Below, one piece after another: positions 11,338 through 24,113 of a DNA stretch of 64,000 nucleotides. This DNA is from Bedellia somnulentella (lineage: Eukaryota; Arthropoda; Insecta; Lepidoptera; Bedelliidae), in the NCBI GenBank assembly GCA_963576735.1, contig OY755175.1, positions 14,462,401 through 14,526,400 on the forward strand. Direction: 5' to 3'. Made by a program: the position numbers and the translations under genes. Position 1 is the stretch's first letter. Each line of letters opens with the position of its first letter. The notes below the pieces were generated by a model that worked only from the letters and a program-made list of their open reading frames with translations, was not told the DNA's origin and did not search any database.

Positions 11338-12400
11338 ACTTAGAAGATAATACCCTTAAATCCCCATGACAACAGGAGTAACGGGAAGTTGAAATTGATA
11401 TAAAAATTCTGCAATTTAGATTATTTTAAAAATACAAAAGGATTACCTTACGAGATTAGGAATTCACAAGACAATAAATTTTATATGTAACTTCTACAAT
11501 TTTCATTCATTCCATCTATTTAATAAATTAATAATGATATAGAGGAGGATCTCGAGTCTATTAACTATAACATGCGGACGAAGTCGCGGGTAAAAGCTAG
11601 TCGCATATATTATACATACATTTTTTCACTTAGTTAGGAGGTTTTAATTATGAAGATATTTATTTTGCTATAACTTCAGTATGGTCACCAATATTTACCA
11701 CCAGTGGGACTTGTAATTTTTGAGCTACATTGTTCTGTAGATGTTCCGTCGCTGTTCCTAGGCTGAAAACAAACTACAGAACAAAGTTATAAAGACATGG
11801 ATATCATTATTATAAACAAATAGCATTATTCAAGCTGAATAATGCTATTTATTTATATATAAGTTTTGTTTACTTACCTATAGAAACAGCCCATAGAAAT
11901 ATGGTCATTTTGCTGAGTTATCATAAAAATAACATTCTAAAACTGTAGTGCAATTCTGAAGATCTTAGTAGCATAGGAATCTCTGGAAACTATTCACCAA
12001 ATATTTGAGTGTTCAAGTATTACGGATTCCGGGCTACCGATGCTATGAAGAATCTGTCTCGCTGCGGTCGGTCTCAAATATCTTAATACTTCTATTACGC
12101 AGCTTCATACTGTCAATGTGTTTGTTTCGGGTCAATATTGGCTCACATAAAATTCTAAATCATATTTGTCGTCTTACTAACGATTTGTGTTCATAATAAT
12201 CACTCCTCATAATTTTAATTTTCATACTTTATTTATTCATACATTTTTAATACCACCATCGGAACTCATAACAGTTAGTGATCATATTTTTTGTATTAAT
12301 ACTGTTACAACCAAGAATCTTTTTAAAACTATAATTTATTGTAAGATCTTTTTTCTTCATAACATTTAATGGTAATATTATTTTTATTAATAATATCGTT
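11338..12400. other. Non-coding, one strong hairpin
   Basis: No gene is recognised. At 11818-11850 AAATAGCATTATTCA and TGAATAATGCTATTT form a perfect 15-bp stem with a 3-nt loop. Confidence 0.5.
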
Positions 12401-12640
12401 ACTACTATAAACAAGCAAGCATGCATGCAAATAGGCATGACATGAGTCATGCATTTAAGGTGCTCGCTCCGCTGCGCTTCGCACGCTCGTTTTATACATA
12501 ATCTAACCTAACCTAGCTAAATGTGACCTAACTTTTCTTTGCTTGCGACCCACCCAAGCAGGGCGCGTAACCCCCCTGCACCCCCTTTACATGCAACCAA
12601 GCAAGCAAGCATGCAAATAAGCAAGCAAATATGAATAAAA
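12401..12640. repeat. GCAAGCAT-rich repeat with a GC-rich core
   Basis: AAGCAAGCAAGCATGCAAATA-like runs occur near 12410-12432 and, in the same orientation, near 12598-12628. Between them lie the palindrome GCATGACATGAGTCATGC (12434-12451) and a GC-rich word, GCTCGCTCCGCTGCGCTTCG (12462-12481). This looks like an edge or core of a mobile repeat, but I cannot assign a class. Confidence 0.45.
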
Positions 12641-13437
12641 ACACATATAATTGATAAGTTTTTTTTAAATATTAGACTAAAAAATATTTATGAATATTAT
12701 AGTTATTTATTGAAATTATTATATTGTCGGTCATTAGTATAAACAAATATTATTAAATACAAAGTGTATAATTAGTGATATTATGAATTTCGATGATTAT
12801 ATTTTTTTATATTTATGACTTGATTTTTTTATGAAGACTGATCATTATGATTTTAAATGATATGTGAAATATTTTCGGACCTCCGATGATAGGTGTTAAA
12901 AAGTTATGTAAGAAAAAGCGCACCCGTTTGTTTAACTATGTAAATTTTAAATAACTTGATGTTTCATAAATATGCCTTTATGGTAAAGAGCGATTTAATT
13001 CAGTTATTTAAATAATGTTTCATGAAAAACTGTAATTTGTAATTTTGGTGATAAACTATTTTAATCTGTTCTTTTACTTATCGCAGCTGCGTGAAGGAGT
13101 TTGAATTCGTACTTCATAAAATAATATTGTAAAACCGTCAGAACTAAATAGGTGAGTAAATTTCAACACGAGTTATGACGAAATTATGAAAGAGATGATT
13201 ATTGTATTGAATCTTTGTTTGTTTTATTCTATGATAAATTTGTGATATATACAAAGTAAAAAAAACTTCTCTTTTATAAACATGGCTCAATATAAATACT
13301 TAATATAGACTTAAAGCGTCACCCTATATAAAAAAATATGTTTTATTCCTATTCAAATCAAAATTTTCGTCTACCAAATTCAACTACAAACATTCCTAAA
13401 ATCAAGTTGACAAAACAGTCTCAATTTCAGCAGTTAG
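12641..13437. other. No gene recognised
   Basis: Strongly AT-rich sequence without identifiable content. Confidence 0.4.
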
Positions 13438-13830
13438 ATGAAGTATTTCAATCGGATTATGAATGTTTGTTTGGAAAATAATGCGCGGTTGCGGCGGGCT
13501 CGGTCGATGCTAATATTTAAAGACGGGAGTCAAAGGAGAGCTTTTTGCCAGCGTCCTTTGACTCGGCCGTGGTCGGATAACCCTATTAACCGGCTTGCAG
13601 GATGTTGGACCGCACTACAGTTTCAACAAATTCCTAAAACAAATACTGAAGCTGGCCTTGTTTATTATTTTCGAGGGTTAAATTTATTAAGCGTATTAAT
13701 GTCCAGTTTACCCAGAGTTTTGAAAATGAGATTTCGTTATGCGCTAAAAAGAGTTAGTTTTTATATTAAAAAAATAAACATTGTCGCGAGATTTAAGCAC
13801 TCGTGCCTGTTTCTTAGTTTTTTTTATTAA
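13438..13830 (+). other. Open frame of 130 codons, probably not a gene
   Basis: The frame spans a locally GC-richer patch (about 13480-13620) and then an AT-rich part. No domain, signal peptide or family similarity is recognised. Amino-acid make-up after residue 80 looks like translated non-coding DNA. The patch contains a perfect 11-bp inverted repeat, GAGTCAAAGGA (13527-13537) and TCCTTTGACTC (13554-13564). It could be part of an exon or a regulatory element. Confidence 0.2.
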
Positions 13831-15021
13831 TTTAGAACTTTCAGATTAAGCCGCGGTGGTTTGTTAGTGTTTTATATCATGAAAAATTGCACATACCCTC
13901 AGCGGTAAAGCTATGTTCCCTGCAATATTGCTGTGTAAGTGTAATGATATGATAAGAAAATCGAAATAACCAATTGCTTATAAAATTTAAACTTTTTAAT
14001 CAATGGGATGTTTAAAAATACAAATAAGCCAAAATTTATTGAGGATACTCTACAGGTAAGTAAAGTACACAGCATATAGTTGTCAATTACAAAACAGTTG
14101 AGTAGAGGTAGGTCAACCTTTACCCTCAGCTGCTGACTTATTCACGAGCGGGCTCACAACTCCGCCACTTTCCTGCGGTTACCAGCAACTTAACGAACTC
14201 CACTTGAATATTAAATACTAGTTTTCATATTTCACTCACTATATATTTCAAAACGTGGGGTTTCTTGTGTCAATATTTGCTTAACAAATGTTTGTACGAG
14301 TGCCTTTGGAATTACATTTGGGTTAAGCAAATACAATAATTTCATGGAATTGTGATCTTGAAATGTAAACTATTCGGTGATATATTGTTTTTTTATAAAT
14401 TAAAAGTTTGTAGAAACTATCATCAAATGTCTAACGAAAGCGCGACTTGAAAAAAACATACTTGTTCACTAATTCTACTTCGTAGTTGATCTAAAGAGTC
14501 TTCTTTGAAAATCTAGACAACTAATACAAATAATAAAGATCAAATATACAGTTTTTGAATAAATAAAGCTTTTTTAAGAACTGAATCGGAAGACTCGTTA
14601 TTCTGGAATATTCAGTATGTAGATGATTAGAAAACAAAAAAATATACCAATTATTTGACTAATGCAGTTTTGTATTTAACGGACTACGACCCCTCTTCCG
14701 GACCTTAAACCATGTACCTTTCGAGATATTATATGTTTTTCATTGTAATGTAAAATTTACTACTCGAAAAATAGTTTTTTTAAGTTTATTAATAATTTAT
14801 GAAATTAGTGCATAATTCAATAGTACATAAAACACTTTTAGATATTAAGATGTATGCTATGAAATCGGTCCTGAACTGTAGAAAGAGTTTTGATGGAATT
14901 TGTTAGGTAGGGTACTCGTATATAACAATAGTTTATATATTTGGCACGTAGTCCGAGAAAATTTTACATATCCTTTTTTGCATACATTTCATGACTTTAA
15001 CATAATAAAAAATATTTTTTT
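13831..15021. other. No gene recognised
   Basis: AT-rich; a somewhat GC-richer patch near 14100-14200 has no motif I can name. Confidence 0.4.
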
Positions 15022-15598
15022 ACAAAAAGAAAACCGACTTCATAGAAAAACAACCGAAAATAAACAATCTAGTACTAAAAAGTACGAAATAAGTTTTTTT
15101 AATTGAATATGAGTACTGTGATTGATACCTTAGCAATTTCTTTATTCCACACGCGTCAGTTCAACCTACCTAAATCTTAAAATTCTCTTAAATTAATTTG
15201 TGAGCCGGTGCCAGCCTCGATGATAATTGATAATAAGAAGTGTGTATTTCGCACTTCATATACATGTAAAATGTAGGGTACCTTGTAGTTGTAGGGTAAA
15301 TTGATTTTTGTACGTATTATCATTTAAAACGTTAGGCGATAGATATATATTGTTTAGATTGTAATAATCAGAGATAGATAGCAGGGTGAATTTACTTTTG
15401 TTTGTCTGGCACCGACTCAAAAAATTATTTAAGAGAATTGTAATATTTAGGTAGGTTGAACTGACGCGTGTGGAATAAAGAAATTGCTAAGGTATCAATC
15501 ACAGTACTCATATTCAATTAAAAAAACTTATTTCGTACTTTTTAGTACTAGATTGTTTATTTTCGGTTGTTTTTCTATGAAGTCGGTTTTCTTTTTGT
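15022..15598. mobile_element. Foldback transposon with about 195-bp terminal inverted repeats
   Basis: The left arm (15022-15218) starts ACAAAAAGAAAACCGACTTC. The right arm (15402-15598) is its reverse complement and is nearly perfect over the outer 165 bases. Both arms contain ACGCGTCAGTTCAACCTACC, and the inner ends match as GTGCCAG/CTGGCAC. The loop is about 183 bp and non-coding. No clear target duplication is visible in the A/T-rich flanks. It is a non-autonomous DNA element of unknown superfamily. Confidence 0.85.
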
Positions 15599-15811
15599 TA
15601 AAAATTATTTTATTTTACGAGTTTTAGAGATGGGTAGACCTGGCAAAGATGCCTCTCGGATGAGGAAGCGACAGTTACTGTATTATTCTTCGTATTTCCG
15701 GTATTTCTATTATAGTACGATATTAAATAGGCTCAACAATATGTAACCTTACATTGTTCTTAAAATCCTTCGAAATGCGATGGTCTTCAATTCTACATCT
15801 CAAGAAAGACT

Positions 15812-15990
15812 CAAACGCTCACGCCGAATATCCCTGAAGGGGTTAGCAGAGGTAGTAATACTTCTGAATATCACGTGACATTGTCACCTGTTGTTCAGAG
15901 TACCCACGATTTATTAGGCAGTGTTCTCACGTTATACAGGGCAGGCCTATCGGCGTTTTGAACAAATACACTGTCACATAATTGTGAGTT
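15812..15990 (-). mobile_element. SINE B fragment lacking its tRNA head
   Basis: Matches the SINE B 3' half in minus orientation: ACGCCGAATATCCCTGAAGG, TCACGTGACATTGTCACC, AGGCCTATCGGCGTTTTG. It stops before the tRNA-derived part, consistent with 5' truncation. Confidence 0.8.
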
Positions 15991-16490
15991 TTGACAGTCC
16001 CCTCGATTTCCTGGGATGCCATCATCAGATCCTGGTCTCATGGTACTTTCTCGGTAACAATAACATAACAAAAGAAATGTTTAGTGAACCTGTACTTCTC
16101 TTCATAAAAGCTACGAAGAGGAGTATAAATCTATATAGAATGTGGAAAGAACTGTTTCCTAATACCTAGTGATTGAGGATCCACACCTTCTATCATCAGC
16201 TCAGCAGCATAACAATATGATTTTCAGAAGCAAATGCCAATATAAGTTCAAAAAATATGTAAAACGCGGTACATTTGCCTATAAAATTTGAGGGTTCCCC
16301 TCGATTTCTCCATCATCAGACCCTGATATCCTCATCATGGTACCAATCCGGGAGTATATTCTTTCGAATAAAAAAATAATAATCAAAATCAGTTCATAAA
16401 TGGCAAAGTAATCGGCAAACAAACATAAAAAAAAAAAAAAAAAATACCGGTCGAATTGAGAACACTCCTTTTTGTGAAGTCGGTTAAAAA
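15991..16490. repeat. Decayed repeat with poly-A and GTGAAGTCGGTT end
   Basis: Two related segments both carry CCCCTCGATTTC, CATCATCAGA and CATGGTAC (near 16000-16045 and 16297-16343). The second ends in a long A-run (16428-16443), then GGTCGAATTGAG, CTCCTTTTTG and GAAGTCGGTT. I recognise this as a common lepidopteran interspersed repeat but cannot assign the class. The GAAGTCGGTT end resembles the outer end of the foldback element at 15022. Confidence 0.5.
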
Positions 16491-17111
16491 ATATTTAAAT
16501 GTTAATAAATAAAATAACAAATAAATTGTAATAGGAAATCATTTTTTCAATTTATCATTTTGCTAATTCTGGAATTTTGGAACTCAAAATTTACCCCTTG
16601 GGGTTTGTATATTTAAAATTTATTTTTTAATGCTCATTTATATCATAAAAGGAACCCCAATATCATATTTCTTGTTTCTAGGTTCATATATATGATTAAA
16701 TTTTCATACAATCTTTACCCGCCTATTGTACCACTTTAAGAGAAAGTCCCCTAGACAATCAGGAAAAAAATATATGGAAACAATTTTTATACTTCAAAGC
16801 CTACAATTGAAAATATTGCAAATTGTACTTCATATTGTACTTTATACTTAATTTCGCTTTTAGTTCTTACTTACATTCTCAAAGTAACTGCAAAAAACAA
16901 TTTCAAGATTCTAGGTACAATAGTTTCGGCTGAGCGTTGATTCTAAGTAAGTCAGTCAGAATGTTGCTTCAGAAGTGGTTGTTAAAAGACGAGCGACAAG
17001 AAACCCCTTACATACACATTTTAATTATTTTAAATAGAAATAGACACAATTTCTTTTTTAATATGTTTTTATACTTTTACTTCAAGATTTTCTATATGAT
17101 CGAACCTACAC
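16491..17111. other. No gene recognised
   Basis: AT-rich sequence; the short open frame at 16937 has no family motif. Confidence 0.4.
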
Positions 17112-17114
17112 TAA

Positions 17115-17332
17115 GGGCCAGTTTTTTGATCCGGAGTTAAAAATATAACCATTTGTTACATTGACTATAGTTAAATGACTAACCAGTAGTTAAATCGTAA
17201 ATCCATTTTGGTTCGATATTTGACCATTAGTTACTCTAACCACGGGGCAAAAAATGCATTTTGCTGATATCTAACCAATAGTTACGATATTTAACAAATT
17301 GTTGAGTTAACCACGGATCAAAAAACTGGCCC
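17115..17332. mobile_element. Harbinger-like MITE, 218 bp
   Basis: Starts GGGCCAGTTTTTTGATCC and ends GGATCAAAAAACTGGCCC, an 18-bp perfect terminal inverted repeat. It is flanked by TAA on both sides (17112-17114 and 17333-17335), matching the TWA preference of PIF/Harbinger. It is the single-copy reference for the dimer at 5399-5737. Confidence 0.92.
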
Positions 17333-17335
17333 TAA

Positions 17336-17715
17336 GTGTAACATAATTAAATAAGATTGCACAAGAACCAATCACATTATGTGCGTGTAATGGCGCTCAC
17401 CAGACAGTTATTTCTAGTAATAATGAGAAGACTCGTATCTTTACAGAAATGTGCGCGTTTGATAATTTTATTATGTTCACTTATAATTTTTAAAATCTTA
17501 GACACTTACTATTCACTTAAAAATCTGATTAACCCGATAGATCACGATTATTTTGTATTACTGCATTTCCAATATAAATATACATATATTGCAAAAATAT
17601 ATAGAAATAAAAGTATTAAAATTACCATGGTCGTGTCATCGAATTTATTCAGTTTAACATTAAAAAGGAGCGCCGACGCTTAACGAACGAACTATATAAA
17701 CCCGAAGTCAAGCAT
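17336..17715. other. No gene recognised
   Basis: An open frame of 108 codons lies here but is AT-driven and has no motif. Confidence 0.35.
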
Positions 17716-18066
17716 CTTTGCATACATACATACATAGTTCCCATTGGGGTAGGCAGAGACTATTGATCGCCACTTCGCACGATCCTGACAAACCTCTCTA
17801 GCTTCGTTTACATCCATTAATCTTTTCATACACGCTCTTTTATTCTTCATACTTCGGACGCCAGCCTTTTTGAGCACACTCTCAATTTGGTCCAAGTGTG
17901 TTCTCCGTGGTCGTCCTCTACTAACATTACCATCCACACTAGCTCTATAGATCCCTTTTACCAATTTTCTATCATCCATCCTCTCTATGTGCCCAAACCA
18001 TCTCAACATTCCTTTTTCTATCTTTCTTACAATATCATCTTTCACACCACACTTTTCACTTTTCAG
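17716..18066 (-). pseudogene. RTE-like LINE, 5'-truncated 3' end
   Basis: The minus-strand frame contains the C-terminal segment found after the reverse transcriptase in this LINE: VKDDIVRKIEKGMLRWFGHI, then SRGRPRRTHLDQIESVLKKA, then RACMKRLMDVNEAREVCQDR. It ends in a (CATA)n tail at 17721-17735. Only the last 350 bp of the element are present. Confidence 0.85.
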
Positions 18067-18759
18067 CATCTTTGCCTATGATATTGACAATAAATTTAAA
18101 AGTTTTTAAAAGATTTCTATTTCAGTTGAAATCATAATTCTTCTTACTCCTTAAAGAGTAGCTAGTTACAAAATATTTAGCGCATCACCATATGGGATAA
18201 AAAATACACATAAAAATTCAGCACAAATTTTAATAATCTCTTAAAAAATATATGCAGTTGAAAAAAGTCAAGAAATAATTATTGTAACAAACGTGCCCCG
18301 CAGTTAATATCATCGCGCACTGGAGTTACATACGTTGCGGCATTTGTTGTGTTAATATTCCACGTGATTATCTACTTTCAACAATAGAACTAATTCTATT
18401 ATTTATAAACTCAGTATGAAGGCAAAAAAAACAAACGTCTAACTAACTACTTGAAACATATTTGGTTGAAACACTGAACAATTTATCATTCAAATTGCGT
18501 CTTATTTCAAAATTATTGTTAGCTTAACGCACAAGGACCAAAGCTTGGCTCTTAATAAACAATGTAACCGTTTTGAAAAGGTTCTTTAAAATCAAATTAG
18601 ACTAAATGAATTCAAATTTAATTATCAATACAAACATCCACCCGCTGAACAAGCGCCCTTTAACGTAAGTCGTTTTGTACATAACTCTCAAATTTTGATG
18701 TCACTTGGAGCCTATTTAATTTGCGTCAATCTCGTCGAGACATTACGATCTTCTGAATG
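18067..18759. other. No gene recognised
   Basis: Unassigned AT-rich sequence leading into a GC-rich island. Confidence 0.4.
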
Positions 18760-18990
18760 TTTAAACGGGCGCGCGACCCGTGCTATTTGCTCGCTGTGCC
18801 GCCGAGCGGGCGCGTGCCGGCGGCGGCGGCGGGCGCGGCGGACCGACGACATCGACAACTCAAGTAAAGCAAACATGTTCTTGTGGTCGCCGCCGCCGCC
18901 GCCGCCGCCGTAATAAGCTAACAGACGAAGGCGGGTCGCCGGCCGACCGCCGCCCGCCCTGAGCGTCCCCGCCCGCCTAAACCCACCAAC
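18760..18990. promoter_or_regulatory. GC/CpG-rich island with GGC and GCC triplet runs
   Basis: This is the most GC-rich stretch of the window. It has a CGG run at 18818-18830 and a (GCC)n run at 18887-18909, and many CpGs. Translated plus-strand frames give Arg-rich or poly-Pro runs, which are low complexity and not evidence of a gene. It could be the promoter or 5' exon of a gene whose body lies elsewhere. Confidence 0.35.
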
Positions 18991-21624
18991 TTATTAAATT
19001 CTTTTGTTGCCACTCGCCACCGCCGGAATGCCCAGTTATTAGGTGCTCAACCTGGATCACCGTAATATTTTCCAAATCGCTTTTGTTTTTGAAGTCCGAG
19101 ATAAAAGGATTGCATTATTCGCATTATTATGCTCTTTGAGAACCATTTTTCTGAATATTGCACAATCCGTTTGTTTTTATCGAGCATTCCTTTGGAGGGT
19201 TTCGCGCAGAATTAATTAAATTAACATAATATTAAATTGTCAAACCAGAATAACTGTTAAAGTTATGCCGTAAATGGCACCTGTTTCATTTTCCCGCCAC
19301 AAATTGCATTGTCATGTGTTCCGCGTGAAAGACAAGCTATAAATTGAAGCGAGAAAATCCGCGCCCACCGCTACTTCCTTCCTCAAATTTAGAGATCTAA
19401 ACTCTTCCGTGGCTTAATTTTGGGGAACATTACGTTCTGCACAACAATAAAACTCATTAATTCGCTCCAGCGGTTGTGTTTTATAAATGTTTCACGTATT
19501 AATAAAATTAACAAAGCGCTGTGCTCAGGAAGGCTATTTCGCAACAAAGCGGTGCACGTCGTAACAATACAATAGGCGGCCATATTCCATACATTCTAAA
19601 ATAAATACACGAATTTAGCAAACACGTTGCACACAAAGCGACCACCTGCCGGCTGTGTAGCACAATCGCGCTTTCTCCGGCTTTAACATGACTTATTGAT
19701 TACCGAATGGCGATACGATACTCATACTAGTACACTACCTACATTTCTTTCCTTGTCCATTTTTACAAGATAAGAGTACAAACTTACGTCAATTTCATTC
19801 TCATATAAAACCATGTCCTAATCTTGAAGCTTTAGATAATACGAAGAAACTAGTCGAGGTCTATTTGTTAGATGGTTATCTACATGTCCGGCAAAACGCT
19901 GACGCGAAGAAGACCGCCTTATCTCGCAATTGACAGCATTCTGTGGCTTTACCAAGGGGTGGAGTTTTTTAGAACGACTCAGTGACTATTGACGGTGCTT
20001 ATCCTCGGAAAAATCCCGTTTTATAGCCAATCGTTTGTCTGACTTAGATTTACTGGATTAGGTGGAAATACCCTTCATACTGTTAGCTTTATTTCTTGCG
20101 TGTATTTTTTGTTGAAATATTTAATGTTTGCAAAGTACACGTTTTGAGTAAATATCTGGCGGCTAAATGTTTCGCAGTGTGCTCCGCCTAAAATGCACCA
20201 GGTAACGTTTTAATAAGGTTTCTAGGGACTCCTTTGTACTCCACAGCCGACGAATTACCACAAAAGGTGAAAATTTAAATACCCGTCGGAGACTATTTTA
20301 CATTACAGAGATGCACTTTGCTCGTAATGTGGTGAATAGAGATTTAATGAGCCGACTCCTAGCTCTTCTCGTGTTAATGTGTGTTACGTATGCTCGCTTG
20401 TTTCGCTCACGGCATTTTACATTTTGTTTGTTTCTATTAAAAGCGTAGTTCGGTACGGAGTTGACACGGTGTTTTATTAGAAGAGTTATTTTGGAAACTC
20501 ATCACTTATTGTAAATCTGATGAATTAAAGATCTATTGCTTTATGGATATTTGGGTAAATTACAGTTATGAGAGTACGTTTTTTATTTTAATAAGTATAT
20601 TTCGAAGAAGGAGTAAGGAGTTACTTTTAGGCCTATTTTATATTGCAAATGAAAAAAAATAACGTTTTGCGATATTGAGAGATTAATCTTTGCCTTTATA
20701 TTACAAAGTTCGATTTTTGAGCACATTGTACGCTAGTGTTTAGTATATTTGTAATGCAATAATGAACGGCTTGTACTTACCTAGTAATAAAAATAAAACT
20801 CAATATTTGTGGTATTTTGCTAGAAAATTAGTTATGTTTTTCTTTTAGATGATTTCTCTAAAATTTCGCAAGTATATCTAGTTTCAAGGTAGTAAGTAGT
20901 GCCAAGCTAGAGTTGCTGGCTTTTAGGGTATTATTAGAAAACGACCTGCAACTCGCTTTCGTGGCAGCCACTATACCATCCTGAGCAGCATTAAATCTCT
21001 TATTTAGGATAGGCACTTATCTAACACTAATCTATTTGTAATTTGATGACTAATATATATTAGTCAAAAAAGTTATTTATCCAGAATCGGTTATTTTGTA
21101 GGAAAAATAAAACAACAGTAACAATTTGTTTTAAATTAATATATTGAACTCTTTTATACACTTAATTGTTAATATTTTTCTAACTTATACATAAATAAAA
21201 TATATATTTAACTTTGCATCACAATTTTTTTTTGACTGACATGTAAAATAGTTGGATAATTAGATTTTTAACCGAAAAGTTTACACATTAAATGTTGGTC
21301 ATATAAAATAAACAATCAAATTTAATGTAATCGAATATCTGTTTCAATATGTTTTTAAAAATATGTCGACCTTTATCTGAATAATTTTACTAAGTCTCGT
21401 TACATTTTCATCCTTTCTCATCAAATTTTCATCTTATCGTTATTACTAAAATAACAAAAAAGTCCAGTATAGTCTTGTCGAGTGAATGACACAGAAAAAC
21501 CTTTTTTTATTCGGTTGATTTACTATATATTCTATTTGCTTTACCATAGTCTGTTTGCGTTAATACATATAGGCCATATATACATAATTTACAACTTTCA
21601 TTCAATATTAGAGATCTATCACCC
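18991..21624. other. Long non-coding stretch, few repeats
   Basis: No transposon tail and no convincing frame is seen for 2.6 kb, unusual in this repeat-dense window. It may be conserved regulatory DNA linked to the GC island. Confidence 0.4.
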
Positions 21625-21765
21625 ATAATCATTTATTTTACAATCTTTTCTCCACTCAACTTCCGAAATTGGCTGACTGGTTTCCAATTTTGAAGACCAG
21701 GCTAGTGGCTAACCCTTTTTGGAATATTATAGCCGTAATAAAATATATGTGTTTATATATTAAAG
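21625..21765 (+). repeat. Decayed SINE A 3' half
   Basis: Keeps ATTTTACAATCTTTTCTCCA, CTCAACTTCCGAAATTGGCTG and TATTATAGCCGT with a weak tail. Confidence 0.6.
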
Positions 21766-23095
21766 CGGGTTGTGTATTGAGGTATACCTTTGTCTGATAA
21801 ATTATGGCAAAAGTTTGAATCACTTCTTTCTGACAAAAAAAACTACTACGTAAAATACAAACAAAGTCTCCAAGGTTTAAAATAAACCTAATATTAGTAC
21901 ATTTAATTCAAATTATATTTAAAAATGTGTACTATGCAATACGGCATTGAAGATCATTCGAATATTTACGCTCGTAGAGGTGCCCATAATGCTATGTAAT
22001 GATTCCATTAAAAAAATATTGTTAATACATAATATTATATTCTGTTCGAGTTTCTTAGTTGAGAATTAATTCGCCATTGGGTAAAACAAGAGAATTATGC
22101 GCTTGAAAGGTCTATTAACTTGTTCTACATTTTGGCAACACAATATTTTACTGTCATTGTCAACAAAATAATCTCCAATGTGAATTGCAAAGGCAAATCT
22201 GAACAGAAAACGAACTAACACGATTTCAAACCCTAAAAGTTATAGGGATGGACAAACGTTTTTTTTTTGTCTCGTTCATCCTTGTAACCTTCCTGTAACC
22301 CGATATTCCGATTTCATAGATTGACTTTTGCATCGACAGTATACCCACTCTCTGTCCCTATATCTATACATCAAAAAGTGTAAAAAAATATACCTGGAGG
22401 GCTATTCTCGCAAGTTCGGTATCATTACTATCATAGAAATTATATCAAGTGTTCAAATCGTGTGCAAAATATCACAAAGTGAAATATATTTCTATTGATA
22501 GATTGAAACTGTATTCTCGCACACGGTAGTATTTTTTCCTTAGACATTAAAGAATGAAGACCGAAATCAATGATCCAAGCGAATGAATTGAATGAAAGGT
22601 CAATTTAACTGTCATCTTAGCTATGAAAAGGTCTTCATATCTGTCAATATTTACATACTGTTTTGGTTTGTTTAAATTTTCCTTTAACTGGCACTTTGCC
22701 GGTCTGAATTCCCAACTGTACCATCCGGCAACCAGATTTAGTTTTTGAAATTTTATAATGCCAAAATAATATTTTTTTTGGAATTTAATAATTTAATTAA
22801 CGTTGGTCCAAGTAGACATTATTTAAAACTTCTAAGACTATTTGATCTATGATCCATTGAATATATTTACCTACATTTTAATTTTCTATCTATATTCAAA
22901 AAAAATTGAAAACAAAATGGCTACCATTCGTACGACATCTTCAAATATCATCATATCGTCTGATCGTGACCACTCGATATCATCCTTTGATATATATCAT
23001 CATATCGACTGGTTTTCAATAGAAAAATATCGATCGGATGAAGTGAGAATAGCACAAGTCAAATGTCGATCGCAAAATATCACAAAAGTGATAAT
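21766..23095. other. No gene recognised
   Basis: Includes a stretch at 22935-23080 rich in ATCATCATATCG and CGATC words, a degenerate quasi-repeat. No coding family is recognised. Confidence 0.4.
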
Positions 23096-23251
23096 TAGGC
23101 CTGCCCCCTATCACGTGAGTACACTGTCCATGCAAAACGTGGGTACTCTGAACACCAGGTGACAAAGTCACGTGATGTTCAGAAGTATTAGTACCTCTGC
23201 CAACCCCTTCGGGGATATTCGGCGTTAACGTTTATGTTATGTTTTATGTTA
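23096..23251 (+). mobile_element. SINE B fragment lacking its tRNA head
   Basis: Contains AGGCCTGCCCCCTATCACGTG, GCAAAACGTGGGTACTCTG and CCCCTTCGGGGATATTCGGC, and ends in a TTATG tail. It is 5'-truncated. Confidence 0.85.
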
Positions 23252-23435
23252 TAAATCCCAAGAAGGAGTTGTCAGAGTTTTAGAAATTCCTCAGCTACTT
23301 TTGGAAATTGTGTGGGGAAAAGATTTTAACATAAAGATCTGGTGAAATGTCTCCAACTATTAACCGATGTCCCTTTGTCGCCTCTTGTGAACCACGAACC
23401 CACGACAAGAGGTGCTTGTCTAAGCTGACGTTACA
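23252..23435 (-). repeat. Diverged SINE A copy
   Basis: Shows TATAAATCCCAAGAAGGAG, CTCAGCTACTTTTGGAAATTG and TGTCTAAGCTGACGTTAC in order. It abuts the tail of the SINE B fragment. Confidence 0.65.
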
Positions 23436-24113
23436 ATATGCTTATTAAATTTATCTCTAAAGATCGATATAGTATCTATCGTGCGAGAATTGGCCCCCCT
23501 GTACTCGTAAATATATACAGATATTTACTATCATTGGTCCATAGTTTGTGACAACGGAATTCCTAATTTCGCTGAAATCAGCGTGCCTTGCATAAAATTA
23601 TATTTATTGACGCCTTTTCAATTATTGTTGGCAATGCGTTCTCAGTTATTCTCGCGTATTCATCACGGAGGCGGTTTTAATACTAATATTACACAAGAAA
23701 ATACAATATGGTAACTAACTGATGGTTCTAGCTGAGTAATAAACTGATACAGAACAAGAACAAAAATGTAGGAACTGGAATTATACTTAGTTAAAAACTA
23801 TTTTGTTTTTTTATTATTCTTGGTATTGTACCTATTCTAGAACATGGTATTAATTACTATACAAAAGACATAGGGCTTTATGCAACGAATATTGTATACT
23901 AAGTTTTAAGTCACAGGTACTTGTATCATTTTATTTGAAAAAATATAATCCAATAAAGTACATTTATTTCTTAGCACACCATTTTATAAATAGTTTGGTT
24001 TCATTATTATACTTTTGTTTTCGAGCACTGGACATTAAATTTTTATAAGGTAATGCCTGTAATTTAAGTTTTATAGGTAAATATGAAAATTAATAAAACT
24101 AATATTAGTTTAG
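23436..24113. other. No gene recognised
   Basis: Unassigned AT-rich sequence. Confidence 0.4.

Noticed and set aside
18695..18962. Arg-rich and poly-Pro frames over the GC island
   Set aside because: They are translations of CGG and GCC repeats; no start context, splice signal or homologous domain supports a protein.
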